Shown one piece after another: positions 1 to 4,791 of a stretch of DNA of 7,788 nt. Within the stretch, counting starts at the first letter, position 1, and every line of letters starts with the position of its first letter. The stretch is from a bacterium (GTDB lineage Bacteria; AUK180; JAQVHJ01): the NCBI GenBank assembly GCA_028696285.1, contig JAQVHJ010000100.1:1-7788 (forward strand). Direction: 5' to 3'. A program made the position numbers and the translations under genes. The notes below the pieces were generated by a model. It saw only the letters and a list, made by a program, of their open reading frames with translations. It ran no database searches and was not told the DNA's origin.

Positions 1-28
1 GCTTAGCAAACAAAGGGATGTGTTTTTT

Positions 29-112
29 CACCGCCGAGGTTTTAATTCGCACTGTGAGCATATAGTTTAACAGCGAGCAGTCCCGATGAAGGTTCCACGA
101 AATCGGGAGAGG
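29..112 (+). repeat. Composite repeat with 68-nt hairpin-bearing insert, copy 1
   Basis: The repeat block CACCGCCGAGG is followed by a 68-nt segment (40-107) and then AGAGG (108-112). The segment contains two foldable parts: TTCGC-ACT-GTGAG, still pairable through two G-T wobbles, and TCCCGAT (81-87) with ATCGGGA (102-108). The flanking CGAGG/AGAGG looks like a slightly decayed 5-bp duplication. This copy is the most diverged of three. Confidence 0.7.
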
Positions 113-387
113 ACGCAGAGAAGATTTGTTAACCGCAAAATCGCAGAAGGATGAAAAATTACTTAGTTGATTTTAAAATAAGAAAAATATACTGAACCAA
201 AGAGCAATTGGTACTTAGACAGCAAGAGAATGTGATTTTCACCACGGAGGACGCTGAGGACGCAGAGAAGATTTTTTAACCGCAAAAGCGCAGAAGGATG
301 AAAATTTACTTAGTTGATTTTAATTTAATATAGATATATTGGACCAAATATCAAAAGATACTTATGAAGCGATTGAGTGTAATATTT

Positions 388-471
388 CACCGCAGAGGTT
401 TTAATTCGCACTGCGAACATATAGTTTAACAGCGAGCAGTCCCGATGGAGATACCACGAAATCGGGAGAGG
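388..471 (+). repeat. Composite repeat with 68-nt hairpin-bearing insert, copy 2
   Basis: Insert 399-466 is bounded by identical AGAGG at 394-398 and 467-471. It contains the perfect hairpin TTCGC-ACT-GCGAA and the REP-like inverted repeat TCCCGAT (440-446) / ATCGGGA (461-467). The block at 241-268 shows the related repeat running from CACGGAGG straight into ACGCTGAGG without the insert. That comparison supports reading the segment as an insertion. Confidence 0.75.
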
Positions 472-687
472 ACGCTGAGGACGCAGAGAATTTATTTAAC
501 CGCGGAATCGCAAAAGGATGAAAAATTACTTAGTTGATTTTAAGATGATAACAATATAATAAACCAGAGAGGGAAGGATACTTAGACAGCAGGAGAATGT
601 GATATTTCACCGCGGAATCGCAGAAGGATGAAAATTTACTTAGTTGATTTTAAGATTAAAACGATATAATGAACCAGAGAGCTTCGC

Positions 688-721
688 ATTGAAAATTTAA
701 GATTGTAGATTGAAAATTTAA
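688..721 (+). repeat. AT-rich 21-bp direct repeat
   Basis: ATTGAAAATTTAA occurs at 688-700 and again at 709-721, a period of 21 bp or two helical turns. It interrupts the usual spacer module, which stops after GAACCAGAGAGC at 671-682, so it is probably a separate small insertion. No coding potential. Confidence 0.6.
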
Positions 722-800
722 AATTTTGAATATAGCATTGTAAATGTTGTTGCAATGTTTAGTGCGGGTGATACTTGAATAGCATTTGAATGTGATATTT

Positions 801-884
801 CACCGCAGAGGTTTTAATTCGCACTGCGAACATATAGTTTAACAGCGAGCAGTCCCGATGGAGATACCACGAAATCGGGAGAGT
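801..884 (+). repeat. Composite repeat with 68-nt hairpin-bearing insert, copy 3
   Basis: Insert 812-879 is nearly identical to the copy at 399-466. It is flanked by AGAGG (807-811) and AGAGT (880-884). The hairpin arms TCCCGAT (853-859) and ATCGGGA (874-880) are intact. The right flank differs from copies 1 and 2 because it continues as TTCGCAGAG. Confidence 0.75.
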
Positions 885-1002
885 TCGCAGAGAATTTTTC
901 ACCGCGGACCACGCCGAACACGCTGTTTTGATGTATTAAAACAAAAAGATACTTTGAACAAAAGAGCAAACGATACTTCAAAAGCCGTTGAATGTGATTT
1001 AT

Positions 1003-1032
1003 TACCACGGAGACATGGAGGACACGGAGAAT
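1003..1032 (+). repeat. CACGGAG-type degenerate short repeat
   Basis: Three roughly 9-bp units of the form CACGGAG / CATGGAGGA / CACGGAGAA follow one another and close the first repeat tract. Compare the block at 1699-1730, which has the same units in a different order. Confidence 0.6.
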
Positions 1033-1050
1033 ATTAAACCTTTAAATGTA

Positions 1051-1263
1051 ATTTATAAACAGGTTGAATGTTTTGCATTCAAGAATTAATGGATAAATAT
1101 ATTCAAAAATAAAAGACAACGTTGTTGATAAAGAATTGGTTATTCAATCAGAATAAAATATCTTAATGAAATAACTTGTTATCTAACTTAAGTATCTCTT
1201 ATTTTTAAAATATATTATCCATTAATAAAGCATAACGGATGTTATGCTAACCTGTTTATAAAT
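1051..1263. mobile_element. 213-bp imperfect palindrome with four-way-junction fold (MITE-like)
   Basis: Perfect 15-bp terminal arms, ATTTATAAACAGGTT (1051-1065) and its reverse complement (1249-1263), enclose a nested structure. Directly inside the left arm, with no spacer, is the hairpin GAATG-TTTTG-CATTC (1066-1080). Directly inside the right arm is AGCATAAC-GGAT-GTTATGCT (1229-1248), a perfect 8-bp stem. Further in, ATTAATGGATAA (1085-1096) pairs perfectly with 1215-1226. An imperfect pairing of A/T-rich sequence (about 1098-1116 with 1195-1214) follows, and a weaker one (GATAA 1127-1131 / TTATC 1179-1183; GTTATT / AATAAC) reaches the centre. Outer stem, two side hairpins and inner stem form a four-way junction. 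No ORF lies inside and no clear target-site duplication was found. It could be a MITE-like non-autonomous element or a structured RNA. Confidence 0.65.
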
Positions 1264-1315
1264 AACTTATCTTTTCTCATCCGTTCCTTCACCTGCGACA
1301 AGCGAAGCGAAGGCG

Positions 1316-1343
1316 TCCCGATCTTTCAAGAAAAGTATCGGGA
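1316..1343. repeat. REP-like hairpin TCCCGATC..GTATCGGGA
   Basis: TCCCGAT (1316-1322) pairs with ATCGGGA (1337-1343). The stem continues as CTTT (1323-1326) with AAAG (1332-1335) around a CAAGA loop, leaving a bulged T at 1336. The outer arms are the same as those in the three 68-nt inserts, so this is a fourth member of the hairpin family in a different sequence context. No U-tract follows (ATTTAAAG), so a terminator is unlikely. Confidence 0.6.
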
Positions 1344-1347
1344 TTTA

Positions 1348-1380
1348 AAGTCTCTTACAAGTCTCGTAAAAGTCCCTGTT
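1348..1380 (+). repeat. Three 11-bp tandem repeats
   Basis: AAGTCTCTTAC, AAGTCTCGTAA and AAGTCCCTGTT follow one another exactly in phase at 1348, 1359 and 1370. An 11-bp period places the shared AAGTCYC on the same face of the helix. It may be a chance or decayed repeat, and nothing in the surroundings indicates a function. Confidence 0.4.
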
Positions 1381-1393
1381 GAAATTACACTCA

Positions 1394-1456
1394 CCTGCAA
1401 ATTAAGTATCACGTGTTTCTTGGTTCTAAGTACCAATTTAATTGAGTATAAATAAT
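1394..1456 (-). repeat. Inverted-orientation copy of the spacer repeat module
   Basis: Read on the minus strand, this stretch contains TATACTCAATTAAATTGG, then TACTTAGAACC and an ACGTGATACTTAATTTGC stretch. It resembles the plus-strand spacer at 188-235 (TATACTGAACC..AATTGGTACTTAG..ATGTGAT). The module family therefore exists in both orientations, and the region around 1264-1456 is probably an inverted segment of it. Confidence 0.45.
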
Positions 1457-1620
1457 CAGCGTGTTCAGTAGTTTATAAATATTCTTCGTAGTTTTGCCGT
1501 GACTTGACGAAGTCAAGAATCGCTTCGCGAATACATGGTAAAAATTCAAAAATAGATGGATTTATCATCTACCGAACACTATGCACCACAAGGATGCATG
1601 ACTCTGCGCTGAACACGCTG
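1457..1620. mobile_element. Y-shaped inverted-repeat element interrupted by a mini-insert
   Basis: The outer left arm CAGCGTGTTCAGTAG (1457-1471) pairs with CTACCGAACAC (1569-1579), and with GCTG (1617-1620) once the 1580-1616 insert is ignored. TATAAAT (1474-1480 region) pairs with ATTTAT (about 1560-1565). TTTTGCCGTG (1492-1501) pairs over 10 bp, with two G-T pairs, with CATGGTAAAA (1534-1543). At the apex sit two independent hairpins, CTTGAC-GAA-GTCAAG (1503-1517) and TCGC-TTC-GCGA (1520-1530), which make a three-way junction. No protein-coding sequence is present. The architecture, paired arms with side hairpins, resembles the element at 1051-1263. Confidence 0.55.
1580..1616. mobile_element. 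31-nt mini-insert plus 6-bp flanking duplication, copy 1
   Basis: GAACAC occurs at 1574-1579 and 1611-1616, on either side of 31 nt containing ATGCACCACAAGGATGCATG. Deleting one GAACAC plus the 31 nt gives CCGAACACGCTGTTTTGATG. That matches the uninterrupted copy at 914-933 and restores the outer stem of the 1457-1620 inverted repeat. The core (1581-1609) recurs at 1900-1928. Confidence 0.6.
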
Positions 1621-1639
1621 TTTTGATGATATTCGGTTA

Positions 1640-1883
1640 TTTCAATATACTGAACCAATAAGCAAATGATACTTAGGATTCAAGAGAATGTAATTATTAC
1701 CACGGAGAACACGGAGGTCACGGAGAGAATATTATTTAATTGATATGAAAATATAGGGATATAATGAACCAGATAGCAATTGATACTTATCATTCGGTTG
1801 AATGTGTTTTTAACCATGAAGTACATGAAGGGTATGATCGTGATGCGTGATTTGTGATCCGTGAATCGAAAGAAAAATATTTT
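1640..1883 (+). repeat. Second tract of interspersed repeats, with 7-bp and 9-bp short tandem units
   Basis: The spacer module recurs at 1646-1690 (TATACTGAACCA..) and 1760-1806 (TATAATGAACCA..). Between them lies ACCACGGAGAACACGGAGG plus TCACGGAGAG (1699-1728). At 1815-1832 a related CATGAAG-TA-CATGAAG pair occurs. At 1839-1866 four 7-bp units run in phase: CGTGATG, CGTGATT, TGTGATC, CGTGAAT. Nothing here looks coding; an antisense frame over 1680-1910 is repeat-derived. Confidence 0.7.
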
Positions 1884-1894
1884 TTTACCGCGGA

Positions 1895-1931
1895 TTACCA
1901 TGCGCCACAAGGATGCATGACTCTGCGCGGA
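1895..1931. mobile_element. 31-nt mini-insert plus 6-bp flanking duplication, copy 2
   Basis: CGCGGA occurs at 1889-1894 and 1926-1931 around 31 nt that share a 29-nt core (1900-1928, one mismatch) with the copy at 1581-1609. Without the insert and one duplicate the sequence reads ACCGCGGACCACGC, as at 901-914. The flanking duplication differs in sequence from copy 1 but has the same length of six. That is what target-site duplication by one mechanism would give. Confidence 0.6.
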
Positions 1932-2007
1932 CCACGCTGTTTGGTTTACAGATTATATATAATATAGATTACCAGTCACAAAGTGTACGCACGTTTAGAA
2001 ATTAGTT

Positions 2008-2018
2008 CAATATGACAC
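2008..2018 (+). promoter_or_regulatory. Upstream operator half-site CAATATGACAC
   Basis: It differs from the left arm of the palindrome at 2039-2065 (CAATATGATAC) at one base. The starts of the two sites are 31 bp apart, about three helical turns, so a protein bound at both would sit on the same face of the DNA. Both are followed by ACAA-type sequence. Its role as an auxiliary site is inferred. Confidence 0.45.
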
Positions 2019-2038
2019 AACAAATCATTTAAATACAC

Positions 2039-2069
2039 CAATATGATACACAAAGTATCATATTGATAC
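2039..2069. promoter_or_regulatory. Palindromic operator candidate upstream of hsp20
   Basis: CAATATGATAC (2039-2049), spacer ACAAA, GTATCATATTG (2055-2065) is a perfect 11-bp inverted repeat. A second palindrome overlaps it: GTATCA-TAT-TGATAC (2055-2069). Three GATAC/GTATC cores therefore lie 10 bp apart at 2045, 2055 and 2065. The right arm covers the -35 of the predicted promoter, the usual place for repressor binding. It is not CIRCE (TTAGCACTC-N9-GAGTGCTAA), the HspR HAIR box (CTTGAGT-N7-ACTCAAG) or a CtsR direct repeat, so the regulator is unknown. As an RNA hairpin it would lie upstream of the predicted start, so a DNA site is the better reading. Confidence 0.65.
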
Positions 2070-2091
2070 AATTTATTTTTTTGTATACACT
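2063..2091 (+). promoter_or_regulatory. Predicted sigma70-type promoter of the hsp20-dnaK operon
   Basis: TTGATA (2063-2068, five of six matches to TTGACA) is followed by a 17-bp spacer and TACACT (2086-2091, four of six matches to TATAAT). TATACA at 2084-2089 is an alternative -10 at a poorer spacing. Transcription would begin near 2098, leaving a leader of about 160 nt before hsp20. The -35 lies inside the palindromic operator. Confidence 0.55.
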
Positions 2092-2119
2092 AGAAATTAT
2101 AGTGGGAGGAAAAGAATAA

Positions 2120-2254
2120 ATGTCCAGTATATTGGTGTTTATGAAGGTATTACCGAAAAATTTTAAATATTGGCACGGGCATTGCAATATAAACAGGTGT
2201 TCTTTGAAAAAGAAAGAAGTTAACCGAAAAAAAAAGAAAGAAAAGGAGGGATAA
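2120..2254 (+). CDS. Small upstream ORF (44 codons), possible leader peptide
   Basis: ATG at 2120 is preceded by GGGAGG (2104-2109) at a 10-nt spacing. The frame stays open to TAA at 2252-2254, two nt before the hsp20 ATG. The peptide begins MSSILVFMKVLPKNF, continues with a short Cys/His/Trp stretch (YWHGHCNINRC), and ends in a run rich in Lys and Glu. That tail is simply the A/G-rich sequence that also carries the hsp20 ribosome site, so at least this part may not be selected as protein. No family is recognised. If translated, ribosomes would end on the hsp20 Shine-Dalgarno sequence and couple hsp20 initiation to leader translation. It could equally be an untranslated leader that is open by chance. 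Confidence 0.4.
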   Translation: MSSILVFMKVLPKNFKYWHGHCNINRCSLKKKEVNRKKKKEKEG

Positions 2255-2256
2255 CC

Positions 2257-2706
2257 ATGAACATCAAGAAATTCACTCCGTTCAAGGACATCGTCTCCAT
2301 GCAAGAGGAGATGAACAAGATCTTTACAGATTTTTTCAGGCGTGCTCCTGAGTATGGAGAATCGTATCATGATGGTATTTGGAATCCGAGTGTAGATATT
2401 TCGGAGACAGACAATGCAATTTTAGTTAAAGCAGAGATTCCGGGAGTAGGCAAGGATGATATAGATGTTACGCTACATGATGACATAATCACCATTCGTG
2501 GCGAGAAGAAGGAAGAGAAGAGAGAGGAGAAGGAGAACTGTTTACTTCTTGAGAGGACCTATGGAAAATTCCAAAGGAGTTTCCGACTTCCTTCCGAAGT
2601 AGATCCTAATAAGATCAAGGCGAGTTTCAAGGATGGAATATTAAATCTTGAATTACCGAAATCGGAGAGGGCGAAACCGAAGGAAATCAAGATAGATGTC
2701 AAATAA
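2257..2706 (+). CDS. hsp20: Small heat shock protein, Hsp20 / alpha-crystallin family
   Basis: An ATP-independent cytoplasmic holdase that binds unfolding proteins and keeps them soluble for DnaK/DnaJ and Clp. The 149-residue length is normal for bacterial Hsp20. The N-terminal arm (about 1-40) has the usual amphipathic stretch with FRR. The alpha-crystallin domain spans about 42-137, from WNPSVDISETDNAILVKAEI through a highly charged beta5-beta6 loop (KKEEKREEKE) to the signature ASFKDGILNLELP (122-134). The C-terminal IKI (144-146) is the I-x-I motif that docks in a neighbouring subunit during oligomer assembly. ATG is chosen because AGGAGGG (2244-2250) lies six nt upstream. It is the first full-length gene after the operator/promoter and is followed by a terminator, so it is probably the most abundant product of the operon. 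The family call is firm; the client range is unknown. Confidence 0.95.
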   Translation: MNIKKFTPFKDIVSMQEEMNKIFTDFFRRAPEYGESYHDGIWNPSVDISETDNAILVKAEIPGVGKDDIDVTLHDDIITIRGEKKEEKREEKENCLLLERTYGKFQRSFRLPSEVDPNKIKASFKDGILNLELPKSERAKPKEIKIDVK

Positions 2707-2736
2707 TGATAGACTCAGAAGTTCTTTAAACACATG

Positions 2737-2770
2737 CCGGGGGATTTTTCCCCCGGTTTTTATTATTTTT
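2737..2770 (+). terminator. Intrinsic terminator between hsp20 and dnaK
   Basis: CCGGGGGA (2737-2744), loop TTTT, TCCCCCGG (2749-2756) forms a perfect 8-bp stem followed at once by TTTTTATTATTTTTT. It lies 30 bp after the hsp20 stop and ends just before the dnaK ribosome site (AAGGAGG, 2772-2778). I see no convincing promoter in the 80-bp gap. It therefore probably acts as a partial terminator that lowers transcription of dnaK and downstream genes relative to hsp20. Confidence 0.85.
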
Positions 2771-2786
2771 TAAGGAGGCAACTTAA

Positions 2787-4733
2787 ATGGGAAAAATTAT
2801 AGGAATTGATTTGGGTACGACCAACTCCTGTGTATCGGTAATGGAAGGAGGGGAGCCGAAGGTTTTGGTGAACCAGGAAGGTTCCCGTACAACGCCGTCG
2901 GTAGTAGCGTTCACTTCGAACAATGAGAAGTTAGTTGGAGCGACCGCGAAGAGGCAAGCAGTAACCAACTCGCAGAACACAGTCTTTTCCATAAAGCGGT
3001 TTATGGGCCGCAAGTTCACCGAGGTTCAGGAAGAGATCAAGTTAGTACCGTACAAAGTTGACAAGGATAAATCCGGCAATGCCGTAATAAATATATCCGG
3101 TCAGAAATACACGCCGCAGGAGATTTCGGCAATGATCCTTCAGAAGATGAAGAGTATAGCGGAGGATTATCTTGGAGAGACCGTAGACCGTGCGGTAATT
3201 ACGGTACCTGCGTATTTCAATGATTCCCAGAGGAAGGCAACCAAGGATGCGGGAAAGATCGCGGGATTAACCGTTGAAAGAATAGTCAACGAACCCACCG
3301 CTGCTGCATTAGCATATAACCTTGACAAAGCCAAGGACGAAAAGATTGCAGTATTTGACCTTGGCGGCGGCACATTTGACATTTCGATACTTGAGCTTGG
3401 TTCTGAAGGAGGAGAGACCGTATTTGAAGTCAAGTCTACCAATGGTGACACACACCTTGGCGGTGATGATTTTGATCAGAGAATTATAGACTATGTTGCG
3501 GATGAATTCAAGAAGGATCAGGGTTTAGACCTTCGTAAGGATCCGATGGCATTGCAGAGATTGAAGGAAGCCGCGGAGAAAGCCAAGATCGAATTATCAT
3601 CAAAAGCTGAAACCGATATTAACATACCTTATATTACCGCGGATTCCGGTGGTCCGAAGCATTTATTAGTAAAGTTGACCAGGGCAAAATTTGAACAGTT
3701 AGTTGAGGATCTGATTGAAAGGACAGTAGGTCCTTGCAAGACAGCATTAAAGGATGCCGGGTTAAAGCCGAGTGAAATAGATGAAGTTATTTTAGTAGGC
3801 GGTATGACCAGGGTTCCAGCGGTTCAGGAAAAAGTAAAGTTGATTTTTGGAAAGGAGCCACATAAAGGAGTAAATCCCGATGAAGTCGTAGCCATGGGCG
3901 CTGCGATCCAGGGTGGTGTATTAGCAGGGGATGTCAAAGATATCGTACTTGTAGATGTTACGCCGTTATCATTGGGTATTGAGACATTAGGCGGAGTATT
4001 CACCAAATTAATTGAAAAGAACACAGCGATACCGACAAGGAAGAGTGAAATTTTCACGACAGCTGATGATAACCAGACCCAGGTTGATGTTCATGTTTTA
4101 CAAGGGGAGCGTGAAATGGCTGCGTACAACAAGACCATCGGACGTTTCCAATTGGCAGGGATTCCGCCCGCCCCGAGAGGAGTACCGCAGATAGAAGTAT
4201 CATTTGATATAGATTCAAACGGTATTTTAACAGTGAATGCAAAAGACCTTGCCACAGGCAAGAACCAGAGTATAAAGATCCAGGCATCCGGCGGATTAAG
4301 CGATGACGACATAGACAAGATGGTCAAAGAAGCTGAGAAGAATGCAGAGGAAGATAAGAAGCGTAAGGAATTAGCGGATGCAAAGAATCAGGCAGACACA
4401 TTGATTTACCAGACCGAGAAGCAGCTCAAGGAATTAGGAGATAAGATTGATGAATCAGATAAAAAGGAACTCGAAGATGCCATTGCGAAATTAAAAGAGA
4501 GCATCAAGACTGATAATGCAGAGTCAATCACTTCAGCGACCGATGTCTTGAAGAAGAAGATGTTTGAAATTTCCAGTAAGTTATATCAGCAGGCCGGCCC
4601 GCAACCCGGTGGCCCTGAAGCATCAGGACAAGGACAGCAGACAGAGGAGCCCAAGAAAGGAAAGGGAAAATCTGACAAGAAGAAGGGCGATGACGGCGAT
4701 GTAATAGATGCTGACTATGAGGAAGTAGAATAA
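2787..4733 (+). CDS. dnaK: Molecular chaperone DnaK (Hsp70)
   Basis: ATP-driven cytoplasmic chaperone that cycles on exposed hydrophobic segments with DnaJ and GrpE. At 648 residues it is full length. The nucleotide-binding domain (1-384) shows the phosphate-1 loop GIDLGTTNSCVSV (6-18), the extra segment after about residue 77 found in diderm DnaK, the phosphate-2 loop DLGGGTFD (191-198) and the adenosine loop LVGGMTRVP (336-344). The interdomain linker VLVD (387-390) runs into DVTPLSLGIET. The substrate-binding domain follows, then a helical lid and a Gly/Gln/Lys-rich disordered tail ending DADYEEVE, the EEV(D/K)-type end common in bacteria. AAGGAGG lies eight nt before ATG. Expression probably depends on read-through of the terminator at 2737-2770. 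No grpE is adjacent, which is common in many phyla but means that the exchange factor must be encoded elsewhere. Confidence 0.98.
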   Translation: MGKIIGIDLGTTNSCVSVMEGGEPKVLVNQEGSRTTPSVVAFTSNNEKLVGATAKRQAVTNSQNTVFSIKRFMGRKFTEVQEEIKLVPYKVDKDKSGNAVINISGQKYTPQEISAMILQKMKSIAEDYLGETVDRAVITVPAYFNDSQRKATKDAGKIAGLTVERIVNEPTAAALAYNLDKAKDEKIAVFDLGGGTFDISILELGSEGGETVFEVKSTNGDTHLGGDDFDQRIIDYVADEFKKDQGLDLRKDPMALQRLKEAAEKAKIELSSKAETDINIPYITADSGGPKHLLVKLTRAKFEQLVEDLIERTVGPCKTALKDAGLKPSEIDEVILVGGMTRVPAVQEKVKLIFGKEPHKGVNPDEVVAMGAAIQGGVLAGDVKDIVLVDVTPLSLGIETLGGVFTKLIEKNTAIPTRKSEIFTTADDNQTQVDVHVLQGEREMAAYNKTIGRFQLAGIPPAPRGVPQIEVSFDIDSNGILTVNAKDLATGKNQSIKIQASGGLSDDDIDKMVKEAEKNAEEDKKRKELADAKNQADTLIYQTEKQLKELGDKIDESDKKELEDAIAKLKESIKTDNAESITSATDVLKKKMFEISSKLYQQAGPQPGGPEASGQGQQTEEPKKGKGKSDKKKGDDGDVIDADYEEVE

Positions 4734-4742
4734 ACAACATAA

Positions 4743-4774
4743 CCGGGGGAGGAAGAGAAATCTTTCTTCCCCGG
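4743..4774 (+). promoter_or_regulatory. GAAA-capped 14-bp intercistronic hairpin, dnaK-htpX
   Basis: Positions 4743-4756 pair with 4761-4774 over 14 bp, including two G-U pairs, around the GNRA tetraloop GAAA (4757-4760). The stem base is CCGGGG/CCCCGG, as in the hsp20-dnaK terminator. The downstream sequence ATAAACAGGG has no U-tract, so termination is unlikely. It more likely protects the 3' end of dnaK after cleavage or sets relative mRNA levels of dnaK and htpX. It ends about 6 nt before the weak htpX ribosome site (AGGGTG). Confidence 0.65.
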
Positions 4775-4791
4775 ATAAACAGGGTGAAGAG

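Larger units (their letters stand above)
1..1050. repeat. Gene-free mosaic of degenerate interspersed repeats
   Basis: No open frame here has a ribosome site or a recognisable product; the only sizeable frame is an antisense one read through repeat units. The sequence cycles through three recurring modules. The first is a purine-rich CACGGAGG-ACGCTGAGGACGCAGAG type block (241-268, 470-490, 1003-1032). The second is an 'ACCGC..CGCAGAAGGATG' block ending in TTACTTAGTTGATTTTAA (about 129-177, 276-323, 496-543, 609-653). The third is a spacer of the form TATAATGAACCA..GAGCAATTGATACTTA..GAATGTGAT (from 188, 335, 555 and 665; weaker near 950). Modules diverge in places, so this is an old amplified family and not a recent tandem array. 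Similar CACGGAG-rich intergenic repeats occur in many uncultivated bacterial genomes (general knowledge, not checked here). Confidence 0.85.

Noticed and set aside
814..1008. Minus-strand 64-codon frame in the repeat tract
   Set aside because: It reads through repeat modules and the 68-nt insert. Other copies of the same modules do not keep the frame, so it is not a gene.
1..1030. CRISPR array
   Set aside because: Repeats are diverged, vary in length, and their spacing sequences are themselves repeated modules. There is no constant repeat with unique spacers and no cas gene.
1316..1343. Intrinsic terminator
   Set aside because: A good stem but no T-run on either side and no gene upstream. 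It fits the REP-like hairpin family better.
1680..1910. Minus-strand 76-codon frame
   Set aside because: It consists of CACGGAG, spacer and 7-bp repeat sequence and has no ribosome site or family resemblance.
2199..2250. RNA thermometer masking the hsp20 ribosome site
   Set aside because: TTCTTT (2200-2205) can pair with AAAGGA (2242-2247) for six base pairs including one G-U. The pairing is short, leaves AGGG free and competes with a local TTCTTT/AAAGAA hairpin. It is not strong enough to claim.
1990..2256. CIRCE, HspR (HAIR) or CtsR operator, or a sigma32-type promoter
   Set aside because: I compared the region with TTAGCACTC-N9-GAGTGCTAA, CTTGAGT-N7-ACTCAAG, tandem AGTCAAA-type boxes and CTTGAA/CCCCAT-type promoter elements and found no match.
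1..2256. tRNA or rRNA gene
   Set aside because: No TTCGA-type T-arm, CCA end or conserved rRNA segment was seen on either strand. The Y-shaped element at 1457-1620 lacks tRNA arm lengths.
2029..2370. Minus-strand 113-codon frame over the operator and hsp20 start
   Set aside because: It runs antisense through the promoter, the A-rich leader and the conserved hsp20 N-terminus. It has no ribosome site and a Phe-rich composition caused by the poly-A leader.
4012..4327. Several frames of 60-78 codons on both strands within dnaK
   Set aside because: All overlap a highly conserved part of dnaK in other frames. They are by-products of its codon usage.
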